From assembly GCF_000383235.1 (NCBI RefSeq), contig NZ_KB910924.1, positions 248,001 through 312,000 of the forward strand: a DNA stretch of 64,000 nucleotides, in the 5' to 3' direction. Under the pieces are notes generated by a model. That model saw nothing but the letters and a program-made list of their open reading frames with translations. It had not been told where the DNA came from and did no database searches. The position numbers were made by a program, and so were the translations under genes. This DNA comes from Bacillus sp. 123MFChir2. GTDB taxonomy: Bacteria; Bacillota; Bacilli; Bacillales; Bacillaceae_G. Shown piece after piece: positions 19,616 through 28,670 of the stretch (position 1 is the first letter of the stretch; each line of letters starts with the position of its first letter).

Positions 19616-20242
19616 ATGACATCGAAAACTTTCAAAGAAAAAGACTTCACTGTGTTCTCTGTGGATGGTCTAGAAGAAAGAATGGCTGCAATTAAAGCAA
19701 ACATTCATCCGAAGTTAGAAGCTCTCGGCGGACAAATTTCTCATTTCTTAACAAATGAAACTGGTGAATCTTTTTTCTATCATGTCGCGAAACATGCACG
19801 TCGTAAAGTCAATCCACCAAACGATACTTGGGTTGCATTTTCAACAAATAAACGCGGATATAAAATGCTACCACATTTTCAAATTGGACTATGGGGGACA
19901 CATGCTTTTATATACTTTGGTTTAATTTATGAGTGCCCACAAAAAATGGAAGCGGCTCATGCCTTTTTAAAGCATTTAAATGATTTAAAAACAAATATAC
20001 CAAATGATTTCGTTTGGTCCATTGACCATACTAAGCCTGATGTGAAATTACATAGCACTCTTCAATTAGAAGAGCTACAAAAAATAATTGAGCGGTTAAG
20101 CACTGTTAAAAAAGCAGAATTATTAGTAGGAATTCACATTTCTCCAGAAGAATTTGAAAATCTTACTGATGAACAATTCATCCAAAAAATTGAAGCAACG
20201 ATGCACTCACTCCTTCCTTTATATAAAATCTGTAATCGATAA
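19616..20242 (+). CDS. yktB: YktB family protein (UPF0637/DUF1054)
   Basis: A 208-residue soluble protein with the family blocks [23 protein letters not shown] (~58-80) and the following [16 protein letters not shown]. It is unrelated to known enzymes by motif. ATG 19616 lies seven bases after GGAGG. It is convergent with yktA across a shared terminator, as in B. subtilis. Confidence 0.92.
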   Translation: MTSKTFKEKDFTVFSVDGLEERMAAIKANIHPKLEALGGQISHFLTNETGESFFYHVAKHARRKVNPPNDTWVAFSTNKRGYKMLPHFQIGLWGTHAFIYFGLIYECPQKMEAAHAFLKHLNDLKTNIPNDFVWSIDHTKPDVKLHSTLQLEELQKIIERLSTVKKAELLVGIHISPEEFENLTDEQFIQKIEATMHSLLPLYKICNR

Positions 20243-20245
20243 AGC

Positions 20246-20275
20246 AAAACGGACAATATTTGTATTGTCCGTTTT
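20246..20275. terminator. Bidirectional terminator yktB/yktA
   Basis: A perfect 13-base-pair hairpin, AAAACGGACAATA / TATTGTCCGTTTT with a four-base loop, directly after yktB. Confidence 0.9.
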
Positions 20276-20324
20276 TAGTTGTTATCCCATTATAACACTT
20301 CATTTTTTATTTTTCAAAAAATCT

Positions 20325-20594
20325 TTACAATTTAACGATATCTTCTTCTTGTAAATTTTTCGCCTTTTGAATTGTACGATAAATGGAATAACCACTCACT
20401 TCTTGGAATTCTTTGTCGATTTTCTTTTCCTCTGCTTTTCCTGGTACAATTTCTTTAAAATGACGATACAAACTCATCAGATTTTCTCTTTTCAACCCTT
20501 TTTCATGAGCTTGTTCAATCGCTTCATAAAATTTAATTACTGCAATCATTTCTTCTGTTGACCAATCATAATGAATTGGATATTGATATTCCAT
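20325..20594 (-). CDS. yktA: YktA family protein (UPF0223)
   Basis: An 89-residue helical protein starting [23 protein letters not shown], the signature of UPF0223. The frame is open further upstream, but ATG 20594 has GGGGTG seven bases before it and fits the family length, so the longer reading is rejected. The C-terminal half ([13 protein letters not shown]) is well conserved in the family. Function is unknown. Confidence 0.92.
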   Translation of the reverse strand: MEYQYPIHYDWSTEEMIAVIKFYEAIEQAHEKGLKRENLMSLYRHFKEIVPGKAEEKKIDKEFQEVSGYSIYRTIQKAKNLQEEDIVKL

Positions 20595-20930
20595 AATAAC
20601 ACCCCATCTATTCCAGCACACTCTAATTTGTTCTTCTTCATTATCATACGCGAGATAAAGTGAAACTTCCACCTGTATGCTTAGTCACTAATAGTTTTCT
20701 TTACCAATTCGAAATCTTGTCCATGCTATTTTTTCTTGAATCCAGCGAAAATAGCATCCGTTAATCAGGATATCTTTCACTCTTTCCGTCACTTATTTTG
20801 CTCAAGCTCCGTTCGTTGATACTCTATCCTTGAATTTTTATTAGCCCAGTGATTCATTTTTTACGCATAGCCCTGCCAACATAAAGAAACGATAATTACC
20901 ATTATTATTTTTCTATACATCTTCTCTTAT
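20595..20930. other. yktA-speA intergenic region
   Basis: No gene is seen. It holds a short copy of the AAAGTGAAACTTCCA repeat word (about 20655-20673) and an imperfect hairpin with ATGCTATTTT / GAAAATAGCAT arms at about 20723-20757. The remainder is AT-rich without clear signals. Confidence 0.4.
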
Positions 20931-20942
20931 AGGTGATATAAT
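20914..20942 (+). promoter_or_regulatory. Candidate sigma-A promoter of speA
   Basis: TATACA (20914-20919), a 17-base spacer and a perfect TATAAT (20937-20942), about 130 bases before the speA start. The -10 is convincing and the -35 is weak. Confidence 0.45.
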
Positions 20943-21075
20943 GCTTTTGTTTTATAGAACACAAAGGGATACTTCAAATGGTAGTAAGAGTTTCTCTTCT
21001 ACAATTGAATAGTGTAACAGGATAATTATAAAACATAATTAATAAATATTAACGAAAAAAGAAGGGGTGTATAAA

Positions 21076-22551
21076 TTGTCCCAATACGAAACACCATTGT
21101 TCACTGCTTTAAAAGAGCACAGCATGCGAAATCCAGTTCAATTTCATATTCCAGGTCATAAAAAAGGACAAGGAATGGATCCTGAATTCCGCGAATTTAT
21201 TGGGCATAATGCATTATCAATTGATTTAATTAATATTGCACCGCTCGATGATTTACATCATCCAAAAGGTATGATTAAACATGCTCAAGATTTGGCAGCA
21301 AAAGCTTTTGGCGCTGATCATACATTTTTTTCTGTCCAAGGAACAAGTGGAGCAATTATGACAATGGTGATGAGCGTTTGTGGTCCTGGAGATAAAATTC
21401 TTGTACCGCGTAATGTTCATAAATCTATACTGTCAGCAATTATTTTCTCAGGCGCAAAACCAATTTTTATTCATCCGGAAATTGATCCAATATTAGGAAT
21501 TTCACACGGAATTACAATTCCTTCTGTAAAAAAAGCGCTTGAAGAACACCCAGATGCTAAAGGACTCCTTGTCATTAATCCAACATATTTTGGATTTGCA
21601 GCTGACTTAGAACAAATTGTAAAGTTAGTACATTCATACAATATGCCAGTACTAGTAGATGAAGCTCATGGTGTTCATATTCATTTTCATGACAAAATGC
21701 CAATGTCAGCAATGCAAGCTGGTGCTGATATGGCTGCAACAAGTGTTCACAAACTAGGCGGCTCATTAACACAAAGTTCTATTTTGAATGTAAAAGAAGG
21801 GCTTGTAAACGTAAAGCACGTTCAATCGATTATTAGTATGCTGACAACAACTTCAACATCTTATATTTTATTAGCTTCACTTGATGTTGCAAGAAAGCGT
21901 CTTGCAACAGAAGGCCAAGAACTTATTACGAAAACTATTCAATTAGCAGAAGAAGTTCGAGAGCGAGTAAATGAGATTGATCACCTATATTGTCCTGGTA
22001 AAGAGCTGTTAGGAACAGATGCAACCTTTGATTATGATCCAACAAAGCTTATTATTTCTGTAAAAGAATTAGGCATTACAGGACACGATGTAGAGTTATG
22101 GTTAAGACAGCATTATAATATAGAAGTCGAGCTTTCCGATCTATATAACATTCTGTGTCTTGTTACACTTGGAGATACAGAAGATGAAACAAATCTACTA
22201 GTGCGTGCTCTGCATGATTTATCAGCTACCTTTAAACATAGAGCAGAAAAAGGTGTTCAAGTGCAAGTGGAGATTCCAGAAATCCCTGTACTTGCGCTAT
22301 CTCCGCGCGATGCCTTTTATTCTGAAACAGAAGTTGTTCCTTTTGCAGAAGCTGCTGGTCGCATTATAGCTGATTTCGTTATGGTCTATCCACCAGGTAT
22401 TCCAATTTTTACTCCTGGTGAAATTATTACAAAAGAAAATTTAGGCTATATTCAAAAGAATTTAGAAGCAGGATTACCAGTACAAGGTCCTGAAGACATG
22501 ACATTGCAAACTTTACGTGTCATTAAAGAATATAAAGCAATTAACGAATAA
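21076..22551 (+). CDS. speA: Biosynthetic arginine decarboxylase, PLP-dependent fold type I
   Basis: A 491-residue member of the Orn/Lys/Arg decarboxylase family. The PLP lysine lies in TSVHKLGGSLTQSS (~220-233), with FFSVQGTSGAIMTMV (~83-97) and LVDEAHGVHIHF (~197-208) as cofactor-binding segments. B. subtilis SpeA, to which the N-terminus corresponds (MSQYETPLF), makes agmatine for polyamine synthesis; lysine decarboxylase activity cannot be excluded. The start is TTG 21076, eight bases after AAGGGG, preferred to GTG 21067 that sits on the ribosome-binding site. It lies beside yktA/yktB and the SR1 locus, as in B. subtilis. Confidence 0.93.
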   Translation: MSQYETPLFTALKEHSMRNPVQFHIPGHKKGQGMDPEFREFIGHNALSIDLINIAPLDDLHHPKGMIKHAQDLAAKAFGADHTFFSVQGTSGAIMTMVMSVCGPGDKILVPRNVHKSILSAIIFSGAKPIFIHPEIDPILGISHGITIPSVKKALEEHPDAKGLLVINPTYFGFAADLEQIVKLVHSYNMPVLVDEAHGVHIHFHDKMPMSAMQAGADMAATSVHKLGGSLTQSSILNVKEGLVNVKHVQSIISMLTTTSTSYILLASLDVARKRLATEGQELITKTIQLAEEVRERVNEIDHLYCPGKELLGTDATFDYDPTKLIISVKELGITGHDVELWLRQHYNIEVELSDLYNILCLVTLGDTEDETNLLVRALHDLSATFKHRAEKGVQVQVEIPEIPVLALSPRDAFYSETEVVPFAEAAGRIIADFVMVYPPGIPIFTPGEIITKENLGYIQKNLEAGLPVQGPEDMTLQTLRVIKEYKAINE

Positions 22552-22557
22552 TTTCCT

Positions 22558-22589
22558 TCCCACTTCATATCTTTGGAGTGGGATTTTTT
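22558..22589 (+). terminator. speA terminator
   Basis: TCCCACT / AGTGGGA with a 12-base loop followed by seven T, seven bases after the speA stop. Confidence 0.8.
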
Positions 22590-22659
22590 ATTCTTAAACA
22601 CTCCTCTTCCAGCCTTCATATTCTTTTTTCTATGCACCCTTTATTCGCCTATTCATACG

Positions 22660-22735
22660 ATATAAAGTGAAACTTCCATGAGGCGAAAAACCTGCCCAAT
22701 CCAGCTCTTACGGATAGTTCTATCCTTTCATCACT
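22660..22735 (+). repeat. AAAGTGAAACTT-type interspersed repeat (family 2a)
   Basis: It begins TATAAAGTGAAACTTCCA and continues to CCAATCCAGCTCTTACGG.TAGTT, matching the copy at 62367 (CCAATCGGGCTTTTACGGGCAGTT) and the reverse copy at 43499. It occupies much of the 334-base gap before tgl; the rest of the gap shows nothing recognisable. Confidence 0.65.
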
Positions 22736-22885
22736 AAAAGCTTTAGTCCGTTCGTATACGGGTCACATTAGTAGGTGGGAATCCATTAGACACATCTAGG
22801 TAGTAATTCCTCTAAATTCTAAGCTGAGAGCCTCACCGCTCTTTAATACAAAACCAAAAGAATGTAAACATATAGGTGGGATCTT

Positions 22886-23716
22886 ATGATTGTAATTGGC
22901 CGTTCCATTGTACATCCATATATAAAAAATGAAAACGAACCTTTCTTTTCGGAAAAACAACAGATTTTAGAAATTATGACCGGAAATCAAGAGGTATACA
23001 ACTTCCAATCATTACAAGAATTAATTTTTGATATAAATATCCGTGTTCATATCATCACTTCTGCTTTAGAACTATTTAACAGCGGATTACAATTTCGAAC
23101 ATTTAGGGAATCTTACTGTAATCCTGAATTTTGGGAAAGAACGCCTTTAGGTGGCTTTCAGCTTCGCCCTAATGTGTTACCCTCTTTTGCGATTCGCGAT
23201 ATTTTTCTAAACGGCAAAAAATATGGAACAGAATGTGCAACTGCAATGATTATTATTTTCTATAAATCACTGTTAGCATTGTATGACGAGGAAACGTTTA
23301 ATCGTTTATTTGCAAATCTTTACTTATATACATGGGATTATGATAAGGATTTAAAACTCATTACAAAAACAGGAGGAGAAATTGTTCCTGGTGACCTTGT
23401 TTACTTTAAAAATCCACAAGTAAACCCAGCAACAATTGAATGGCAAGGAGAAAATGCGATTTATTTAGGAAATTTCTTTTTTTACGGGCATGGTGTCGGT
23501 GTAAAAACAGAAAGTCAAATTATTGATGCACTGAATCAACGACGTATTCCTTTCGCTTTTTTAACAGCATATTTAACAGATTTTTTAACACGTATAGATA
23601 GTCGCATGATGAGTCAATTTGCCTCTCCAAAGAAAATGCAGACAGAAATTGACCTCATTCCCATTCGAGACGATGCAATCATTGCATCAATTGGCCACAC
23701 GACTTCAATCCACTAA
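22886..23716 (+). CDS. tgl: Spore protein-glutamine gamma-glutamyltransferase (transglutaminase)
   Basis: Tgl forms epsilon-(gamma-glutamyl)lysine isopeptide bonds between spore-coat proteins in the mother cell. The 276-residue protein matches the Bacillus Tgl layout, with catalytic Cys117 in [12 protein letters not shown], Glu in EWQGENAI (~185-192) and His202 in FYGHGVGV. It is about 30 residues longer than B. subtilis Tgl, mainly by a C-terminal extension. ATG 22886 follows GGTGGG. It is normally expressed late in sporulation under sigma-K; no promoter was assigned here. Confidence 0.92.
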   Translation: MIVIGRSIVHPYIKNENEPFFSEKQQILEIMTGNQEVYNFQSLQELIFDINIRVHIITSALELFNSGLQFRTFRESYCNPEFWERTPLGGFQLRPNVLPSFAIRDIFLNGKKYGTECATAMIIIFYKSLLALYDEETFNRLFANLYLYTWDYDKDLKLITKTGGEIVPGDLVYFKNPQVNPATIEWQGENAIYLGNFFFYGHGVGVKTESQIIDALNQRRIPFAFLTAYLTDFLTRIDSRMMSQFASPKKMQTEIDLIPIRDDAIIASIGHTTSIH

Positions 23717-23718
23717 AA

Positions 23719-23740
23719 AACGCCTGCATATGCAGGCGTT
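23719..23740. terminator. Bidirectional terminator tgl / SR1
   Basis: A perfect 22-base palindrome (AACGCCTGCAT / ATGCAGGCGTT) flanked by six A on the left, so six T follow on the minus strand. It is shared by convergent tgl and the SR1-like RNA. Confidence 0.9.
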
Positions 23741-23747
23741 TGTTTAT

Positions 23748-23879
23748 TTATTGGGCTTTAGTATGTTCTTTATGCTCACACTCACATTTAGAACCGCATT
23801 TTCCGTATAATACCGTTACTTTTTCATCCTCAAAATGCGCAATTGTGTTCTCACAAATTTGACATACGATAGTTCCCAT
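23748..23879 (-). CDS. sr1P: SR1P-like peptide, GapA-binding
   Basis: A 43-residue peptide starting MGTIVCQICENTIAHFEDEKVTVLYG, nearly the same as my recollection of B. subtilis SR1P over its first half. SR1P binds GapA and promotes the GapA-RNase J1 interaction; rnjA is also in this window. Here the C-terminus is Cys/His-rich (KCGSKCECEHKEH), which with CQIC suggests metal binding. ATG 23879 follows AGGGGG by nine bases. Confidence 0.85.
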   Translation of the reverse strand: MGTIVCQICENTIAHFEDEKVTVLYGKCGSKCECEHKEHTKAQ

Positions 23880-23942
23880 TTTTTAATTCCCCCTAATATT
23901 GTTATCCCCAAGACTTTTTGTAACCGCTTAACTTCTGTCTTT

Positions 23943-23971
23943 ATTTTAATATGTTATACTCTTTTAGTCAA
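23943..23971 (-). promoter_or_regulatory. SR1 promoter
   Basis: On the minus strand: TTGACT (23966-23971), a 17-base spacer and TAAAAT (23943-23948). This is a good sigma-A match, placing the start near 23936, about 57 bases before the SR1P ATG. Confidence 0.65.
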
Positions 23972-24026
23972 TAGTTTTAATTATGACACATTAATTATTT
24001 TTCCGTTTTTATTAGTATGAAACATT

Positions 24027-24295
24027 CAAACTACTCAGCTATACATTTTAGAAATTTAGAAACGGGTATGATTCTAGTGAAGATGTGTCTCTCTATTACT
24101 TATAAATTCATTTTTCGGCATATAGACTGCTGTCATACAAACAGGGCAGGAGCCTGCACGTATTGTCTACTTTTGTTTTCAAACCTTGCACGTGGTAGGA
24201 AAAGGCACTGATCGCTCCTATGCATCGCCAGTCCCTCTCGCCTATTTAAAAAAAATGCTTTTCTTCCTTTTTTCATACAGTAACTGATTAGTTAC
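24027..24295 (+). mobile_element. MITE-like repeat, family 1 (long form)
   Basis: A 269-bp element with inverted ends: CAAACTACTCAG at the left, and CTGATTAGTTAC at the right (reverse complement GTAACTAATCAG). Internally it is nearly collinear with the element at 38582 in reverse orientation over its whole length (GAAGATGTGTCTCTCTATTA, GCCTGCACGTATTGTCTACT). No ORF for a transposase exists, so it would need one in trans. It fills most of the 474-base gap left of the DUF3055 gene. Confidence 0.8.
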
Positions 24296-24353
24296 GAAAC
24301 ATTTATAAATAATAAGCAGCCGTATATTTATTATTACGACTGCTTTTACACAA

Positions 24354-24650
24354 TTATTCCTCATATTCAGCATGTACAGAAGTAGGTGGCAATAGAAACT
24401 TAAAAAACTGTGCTAAATCAGTTGCTTCTTCACTCGTTTTAAGTTTAAAGACATCTTGTAAATGGTGCACATTTTCAATATCATCCTGTCCAAGGAGAGT
24501 TGCTCGACCAGTCTGCATACAAACAACAAGAGGTTTACCAAAAAACATTGTTGTGTACACCACACCAAAATCATACCGTGTATCATTTGTCATAAAACCA
24601 AGAAAACGGACTTTTGTATTTTCATGTTCATCATATAATTTTTCAAACAT
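24354..24650 (-). CDS. DUF3055-like protein
   Basis: A 98-residue soluble protein starting MFEKLYDEHENTKVRFLGFMTNDTRYDFGVVY, which I recall as the DUF3055 family of Bacillus and Staphylococcus. ATG 24650 has GGAGAGGG upstream and is chosen over a longer frame starting at 24683. It is divergent from the DUF1885 gene. Function is unknown. Confidence 0.85.
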   Translation of the reverse strand: MFEKLYDEHENTKVRFLGFMTNDTRYDFGVVYTTMFFGKPLVVCMQTGRATLLGQDDIENVHHLQDVFKLKTSEEATDLAQFFKFLLPPTSVHAEYEE

Positions 24651-24781
24651 TGTCCCTCTCCTTTCTTCTTGATTTATCCACAATGTATATATTAAACAAA
24701 AAAAGCAAGATCCCTTTTAATTGTCAAAAAATTTGCAACAATGTTAAAATAGTAATATACTATGCCCTTAGGAGGTTTATT

Positions 24782-25174
24782 ATGCAAGATGCATTCATTA
24801 AACTTGGCCCAAATTCAACACAGCAATCTATTTCTCTAGACGATGTTAAACAACTATTTCATTACTATAAAACAATTACATCTCAGACAGGTCACCAACT
24901 CGGCTTTTCATACGCAAGCACTGCCTTTCCATACGAAACGGTTGATACTTCAGATACAACACTCTGTTTGAAATCTAATCATGAACGCTATCATTCTATT
25001 TATGTAGGAATAGGAATTGAAAACGAACAATTTTTTATACAAATTACATTACCATCTACTGCAACATTTGGAGATAAAGGAAAAGCTAATGAATTTTGCA
25101 GATTTTTAGCAAAGAAATTAGAAGGAGAGTTACAGCTTTTTAACGGCAGAACAATGTACTTTTATAAACGTTAA
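24782..25174 (+). CDS. DUF1885-like protein
   Basis: A 130-residue protein (MQDAFIKLGPNSTQQSISLDDVKQLF..) that I associate with DUF1885, a small alpha/beta family restricted to Bacillaceae. ATG 24782 follows TTAGGAGG. No active-site motif is seen. It ends four bases inside the convergent gene at 25171. Confidence 0.8.
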   Translation: MQDAFIKLGPNSTQQSISLDDVKQLFHYYKTITSQTGHQLGFSYASTAFPYETVDTSDTTLCLKSNHERYHSIYVGIGIENEQFFIQITLPSTATFGDKGKANEFCRFLAKKLEGELQLFNGRTMYFYKR

Positions 25175-25404
25175 CTAAAAAAGAGCAGCTTACTCATAAA
25201 AAAGAAAAAACTATTAATGATAGTGAAAAACACCGCCTCTTTTCTGGAGTGCAACATCATATGAGCAATAACATAAGCCAAATAAAAGAACACAAAAAAG
25301 AGCAGTACTTTGTAATGCAATTTATCGCGACTTGATAGCAATAACACAATGGAAAATCCGCTCCATATAATAAAATGAAACAAAGCAACAAAAGTCATTT
25401 TCAT
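25171..25404 (-). CDS. Small membrane protein, unknown
   Basis: A 77-residue hydrophobic protein with about two or three membrane helices (FVALFHFIIWSGFSIVLLL; VLLFFVFFYLAYVIAHMML; AVFFTIINSFFFFMSKLLF). AAAGGAGG seven bases before ATG 25404 supports translation. It overlaps the end of the convergent DUF1885 gene by four bases. I do not recognise it. Confidence 0.75.
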   Translation of the reverse strand: MKMTFVALFHFIIWSGFSIVLLLSSRDKLHYKVLLFFVFFYLAYVIAHMMLHSRKEAVFFTIINSFFFFMSKLLFFS

Positions 25405-25577
25405 GTTGTTGCCTCCTTTCGCACGTCCTATTGTATTACAATATATGGGCGCTAAAAGAAAACATTACATATATATGAGAGAACAGGCAGAAGAAGTAAA
25501 GTGGCTTATTTTTTAGCTAATTATCACATTTTTTATTTTGTATAGCAGTAATTTGGATGTATGTACTAATTACTAAA

Positions 25578-25819
25578 AAAACGACATAAAAACCCCTTTC
25601 ATTTTAAAGAGGACGAGAGTATCTAGCCGCGCATACAAACGGTCGAGGCCTTTTTCTATCACATGCAAGTTTTAAAACAGAAGAAGAAAGCAAGAAGCGG
25701 TCATGCTGTATTCTACATAGCAACAACTTATAAAGAAAAGCGGAAGATGCGAAGCCACCGACTGTTCTAGCCGCTGGAGCTAGACAAAGATGTTGAAAAA
25801 TTAAAATGAATTTATATAA
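25578..25819 (-). repeat. Interspersed repeat, family 1 (short form), interrupted
   Basis: A minus-strand copy of the short family-1 repeat: GACATAAAAACCCC, CGGTC..GGCC, ATGCAAGTTTTAAAAC, GAAAGCAAGAAGCGG and TTGAAAAATTAAAATGAAT match the reverse of the 15072 copy. A 55-base stretch (25734-25788) that does not belong to the family splits it. The copy dominates the 468-base gap before pdhD. Confidence 0.7.
25734..25788 (+). repeat. Truncated family-3 palindromic element inside a family-1 repeat
   Basis: It reads AAAAGCGGAAG at the left and TTCTAGCCGCTGGAGCTAGA at the right, the two ends of the ~120-bp element at 62474-62594, with the middle missing. Its flanks are contiguous parts of a family-1 repeat, so it arrived after that repeat or deleted there. 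Confidence 0.65.
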
Positions 25820-25821
25820 AT

Positions 25822-25860
25822 AAAACAGCCGCCTCCTAATAGCTAGGAGACGGCTGTTTT
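25822..25860 (-). terminator. pdhD terminator
   Basis: A 16-base arm AAAACAGCCGCCTCCT pairs with AGGAGACGGCTGTTTT with one mismatch and a seven-base loop. It ends the pdhABCD transcript. Confidence 0.9.
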
Positions 25861-25872
25861 ATTTTTCTTATA

Positions 25873-27285
25873 TTATTTTACAATGTGAATTGGCATTCCA
25901 AGAGCAACTTCAGCTGCTTCCATTGTGATTTCACCTAATGTTGGATGAGCATGAATTGTTTGAGCGATATCTTCAGCTGTCATTCCAGCTTCGATAGCTA
26001 AACCAAGCTCAGAAATAATATCAGAAGCGCCTGCACCTGCAACTTGTGCACCTACAATAAGACCATCTTCTTTACGAGTTACAAGCTGTACGAAACCATC
26101 TGTGCTGTTTAACGATAATGCACGTCCGTTAGCAGCGAATGGGAATTTAGAAACTGCTACTGTCATTCCAGCTTCTTCTGCTTGTTTTTTCGTATAACCA
26201 ACAGATGCTAATTCTGGATCAGTGAAGCATACTGCTGGAATTCCGATGTAATCGATTGCTGATGCATGACCGCTAATTGCTTCAACAGCTACTTTACCTT
26301 CGTAAGAAGCTTTATGAGCTAATGGTGGTCCAGGAACGATATCACCAATTGCATAGATATTTGGTACATTTGTGCGGCATTGCTCATCGATTTCGATTAC
26401 ACCACGGTCAGTCATTTTAATGCCAACTTGCTCAAGACCAATTTCTTGCGTATTTGGACGACGACCTACAGTTACTAATACATAATCAGCTTCAACAGTT
26501 TGTACTTCGCCTTTTACTTCGAAGCTAACTGTTACGCCGCTTTCAGTTTCTTCAACGCCTTTAGCCATAGCTTTTGTATGGATTGTTACGTTACCTTTTT
26601 TCTGAAGTGCACGTTTTACAACTTGGCTCATTGCTTTTTCGAAACCAGCTAAAATTTCATCGCCAGCTTCTAATACTGTAACTTCTGTACCGAAGTTTGC
26701 ATATGCAGTACCTAATTCCATACCGATGTAACCGCCACCGATTACAACAAGCTTTTTCGGAATTTCTGGTAAGCTTAAAGCACCAGTTGAGTTAAGAACG
26801 CGTTTAGAGTATTTGAATCCAGGAATTTCAATTGGTGTAGAACCTGTTGCAAGAACAGCATTTTTAAACGTATATGTTTGTGCTGCTTCTTCAGTCATTA
26901 CGCGTAATGTGTTTGCATCTACGAAGTAAGCTTCACCGCGAATGATTTCAACTTTATTACCTTTTAGAAGGCCTTCTACACCGCCAGTTAATTTCTTAAC
27001 TACGCCGTTTTTCCATTCTTGAACTTTTGTGAAGTCAACTTTTACGTTTTCCGCAGTAATACCCATGTCATCAGAATGTTTTGCATTCTCATAACGATGA
27101 CCTGCATTAATTAACGCTTTAGAAGGAATACATCCAACGTTTAAGCAAACACCACCAAGGTTAGCTTTTTCAATAATAGCTACTTTTTGTCCTAATTGTG
27201 CTGCACGAATTGCTGCAACATATCCACCAGGACCTGCACCAACAACGACTGTATCTAATTCAATTGGGAAATCTCCTACTACCAT
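25873..27285 (-). CDS. pdhD: Dihydrolipoyl dehydrogenase, E3 of pyruvate dehydrogenase
   Basis: E3 reoxidises dihydrolipoamide with FAD and NAD+. The 470-residue protein has an N-terminal FAD-binding GAGPGGY (~16-22), the redox disulfide in [13 protein letters not shown] (~43-55), an NAD-binding [10 protein letters not shown] (~182-191), [10 protein letters not shown] and the C-terminal active-site HAHPTLGE (~445). ATG 27285 follows GGAGG. It is six bases after pdhC in the operon. It may also serve 2-oxoglutarate dehydrogenase, as in B. subtilis. Confidence 0.97.
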   Translation of the reverse strand: MVVGDFPIELDTVVVGAGPGGYVAAIRAAQLGQKVAIIEKANLGGVCLNVGCIPSKALINAGHRYENAKHSDDMGITAENVKVDFTKVQEWKNGVVKKLTGGVEGLLKGNKVEIIRGEAYFVDANTLRVMTEEAAQTYTFKNAVLATGSTPIEIPGFKYSKRVLNSTGALSLPEIPKKLVVIGGGYIGMELGTAYANFGTEVTVLEAGDEILAGFEKAMSQVVKRALQKKGNVTIHTKAMAKGVEETESGVTVSFEVKGEVQTVEADYVLVTVGRRPNTQEIGLEQVGIKMTDRGVIEIDEQCRTNVPNIYAIGDIVPGPPLAHKASYEGKVAVEAISGHASAIDYIGIPAVCFTDPELASVGYTKKQAEEAGMTVAVSKFPFAANGRALSLNSTDGFVQLVTRKEDGLIVGAQVAGAGASDIISELGLAIEAGMTAEDIAQTIHAHPTLGEITMEAAEVALGMPIHIVK

Positions 27286-27291
27286 TGTTTA

Positions 27292-28581
27292 TTACGCCTC
27301 CATTACTAATAATTGTGGGTCGTTTAATAGACGTTTAATTTGGTTTAATGCTTTCTGAGCTGTTGCACCGTCGATTAAGCGATGATCAAAGCTTAAAGAT
27401 AATGCTAATACTGGAGCTGCAACGATTTCACCGTTTTTCACAACTGGTTTCTCAGCGATACGACCGATACCTAGAATTGCTACTTCTGGGTGGTTAATAA
27501 CTGGAGTGAACCATTGTCCACCTGCAGAACCAATGTTTGTAATTGTGCAAGAAGCACCTTTCATCTCTGCTGGAGCTAAGCGACCTTCACGTGCTTTACC
27601 AGCAAGTTCATTGATCTCGTTAGAGATTGTGAAGATAGATTTGCGATCTGTATCTTTAACAACTGGTACCAATAGACCTTTGTCTGTATCAGCTGCGATA
27701 CCGATGTTGAAGTAATGTTTGTGAACAATCTCTTGATTTGCATCATCTAAAGAAGTGTTCAGCATTGGGTATTCGCGTAGTGCAGATGTTAACGCTTTTA
27801 CAACGTATGGAAGGTAAGTTAATTTAATACCTTTGTCAGCTGCAACAGCTTTGAACTTCTTGCGGTGAGCAACAAGTTCTGTTACATCTACTTCGTCCAT
27901 TAACGTTACGTGAGGAGCTGTATGTTTAGAGTTAACCATTGCTTTTGCAATTGCTTTACGAATACCGCTCATTTTCTCACGAGTTTCTGGGTATTCACCA
28001 GCTGGAATTGGTTGTGCTTTTGGAGCTTCTTCTTTCGCAGCTGCTGGAGTTTCTGCCGCTACTGGAGCTTCAGTTGCCGCTACTGCTGCTTGTCCACCAT
28101 TTGCAAATGCTTCGATGTCAGCTTTTACAACACGACCGTTTTTACCAGTGCCAGCTACTAGACGAATGTCTACGCCTTTTTCACGTGCATATTTACGAAC
28201 AGAAGGCATAGCAATTACGCGCTCATTCACTACTTCTTCAGTTGCTGCTGGAGTAGCCTCTGCTGCTGGAGCTTCCTCTTTTACTTCTTCAGCTTTCGGT
28301 GCATCATCATGATCGTCACCTTTAAATTTAAGGTTTTCATAGCCAGGAGCATCAAATTTAACAAGAACATCTCCTACTATTGCTACTGTACCTTCTTCTA
28401 CAAGAATGTCAAGTACTTTTCCTTTTACTGGAGAAGGAATTTCTACAACTGCTTTATCATTTTGCACTTCAAGAAGTACATCGTCTTCGTTTACTTCATC
28501 GCCTGGTTTAATAAACCATTTTACGATTTCACCTTCGTGGATACCTTCACCAATATCTGGTAGTTTAAATTCAAATGCCAC
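27292..28581 (-). CDS. pdhC: Dihydrolipoyllysine acetyltransferase, E2 of pyruvate dehydrogenase
   Basis: E2 forms the complex core and carries the swinging lipoyl arm. Residues ~1-80 are one lipoyl domain with the modified Lys in [11 protein letters not shown] (~43). An Ala/Pro/Glu-rich linker (~95-120) precedes the peripheral-subunit-binding domain ([14 protein letters not shown], ~124-160). A second Ala/Pro linker leads to the catalytic domain ending with [10 protein letters not shown]. The start is GTG 28581 with AGGGGG upstream. It overlaps neither neighbour; pdhB ends about 90 bases upstream. Confidence 0.97.
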   Translation of the reverse strand: MAFEFKLPDIGEGIHEGEIVKWFIKPGDEVNEDDVLLEVQNDKAVVEIPSPVKGKVLDILVEEGTVAIVGDVLVKFDAPGYENLKFKGDDHDDAPKAEEVKEEAPAAEATPAATEEVVNERVIAMPSVRKYAREKGVDIRLVAGTGKNGRVVKADIEAFANGGQAAVAATEAPVAAETPAAAKEEAPKAQPIPAGEYPETREKMSGIRKAIAKAMVNSKHTAPHVTLMDEVDVTELVAHRKKFKAVAADKGIKLTYLPYVVKALTSALREYPMLNTSLDDANQEIVHKHYFNIGIAADTDKGLLVPVVKDTDRKSIFTISNEINELAGKAREGRLAPAEMKGASCTITNIGSAGGQWFTPVINHPEVAILGIGRIAEKPVVKNGEIVAAPVLALSLSFDHRLIDGATAQKALNQIKRLLNDPQLLVMEA

Positions 28582-28670
28582 GGATTTCAGCCCCCTGATT
28601 CATATCATTATTATTAGAAATTGCAAAAGAAGTCAGCACACGCTGATTTCTTTTGCACATAAAATTCAAA

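Larger units (their letters stand above)
23717..23936 (-). ncRNA. sr1: Probable SR1 dual-function small RNA
   Basis: The transcript predicted from the promoter at 23943-23971 to the palindromic terminator would be about 220 nt, close to the ~205 nt of B. subtilis SR1. It encodes an SR1P-like peptide and sits between speA and the pdh operon, the same locus as in B. subtilis. There SR1 base-pairs with ahrC mRNA (arginine catabolism activator) and is repressed by CcpN and CcpA under glycolytic conditions. The ends are inferred, and pairing to ahrC cannot be tested because ahrC is outside the window. Confidence 0.72.

Noticed and set aside
24017-24211. 64-residue plus-strand frame
   Set aside because: It falls inside the MITE-like repeat and has no ribosome-binding site.
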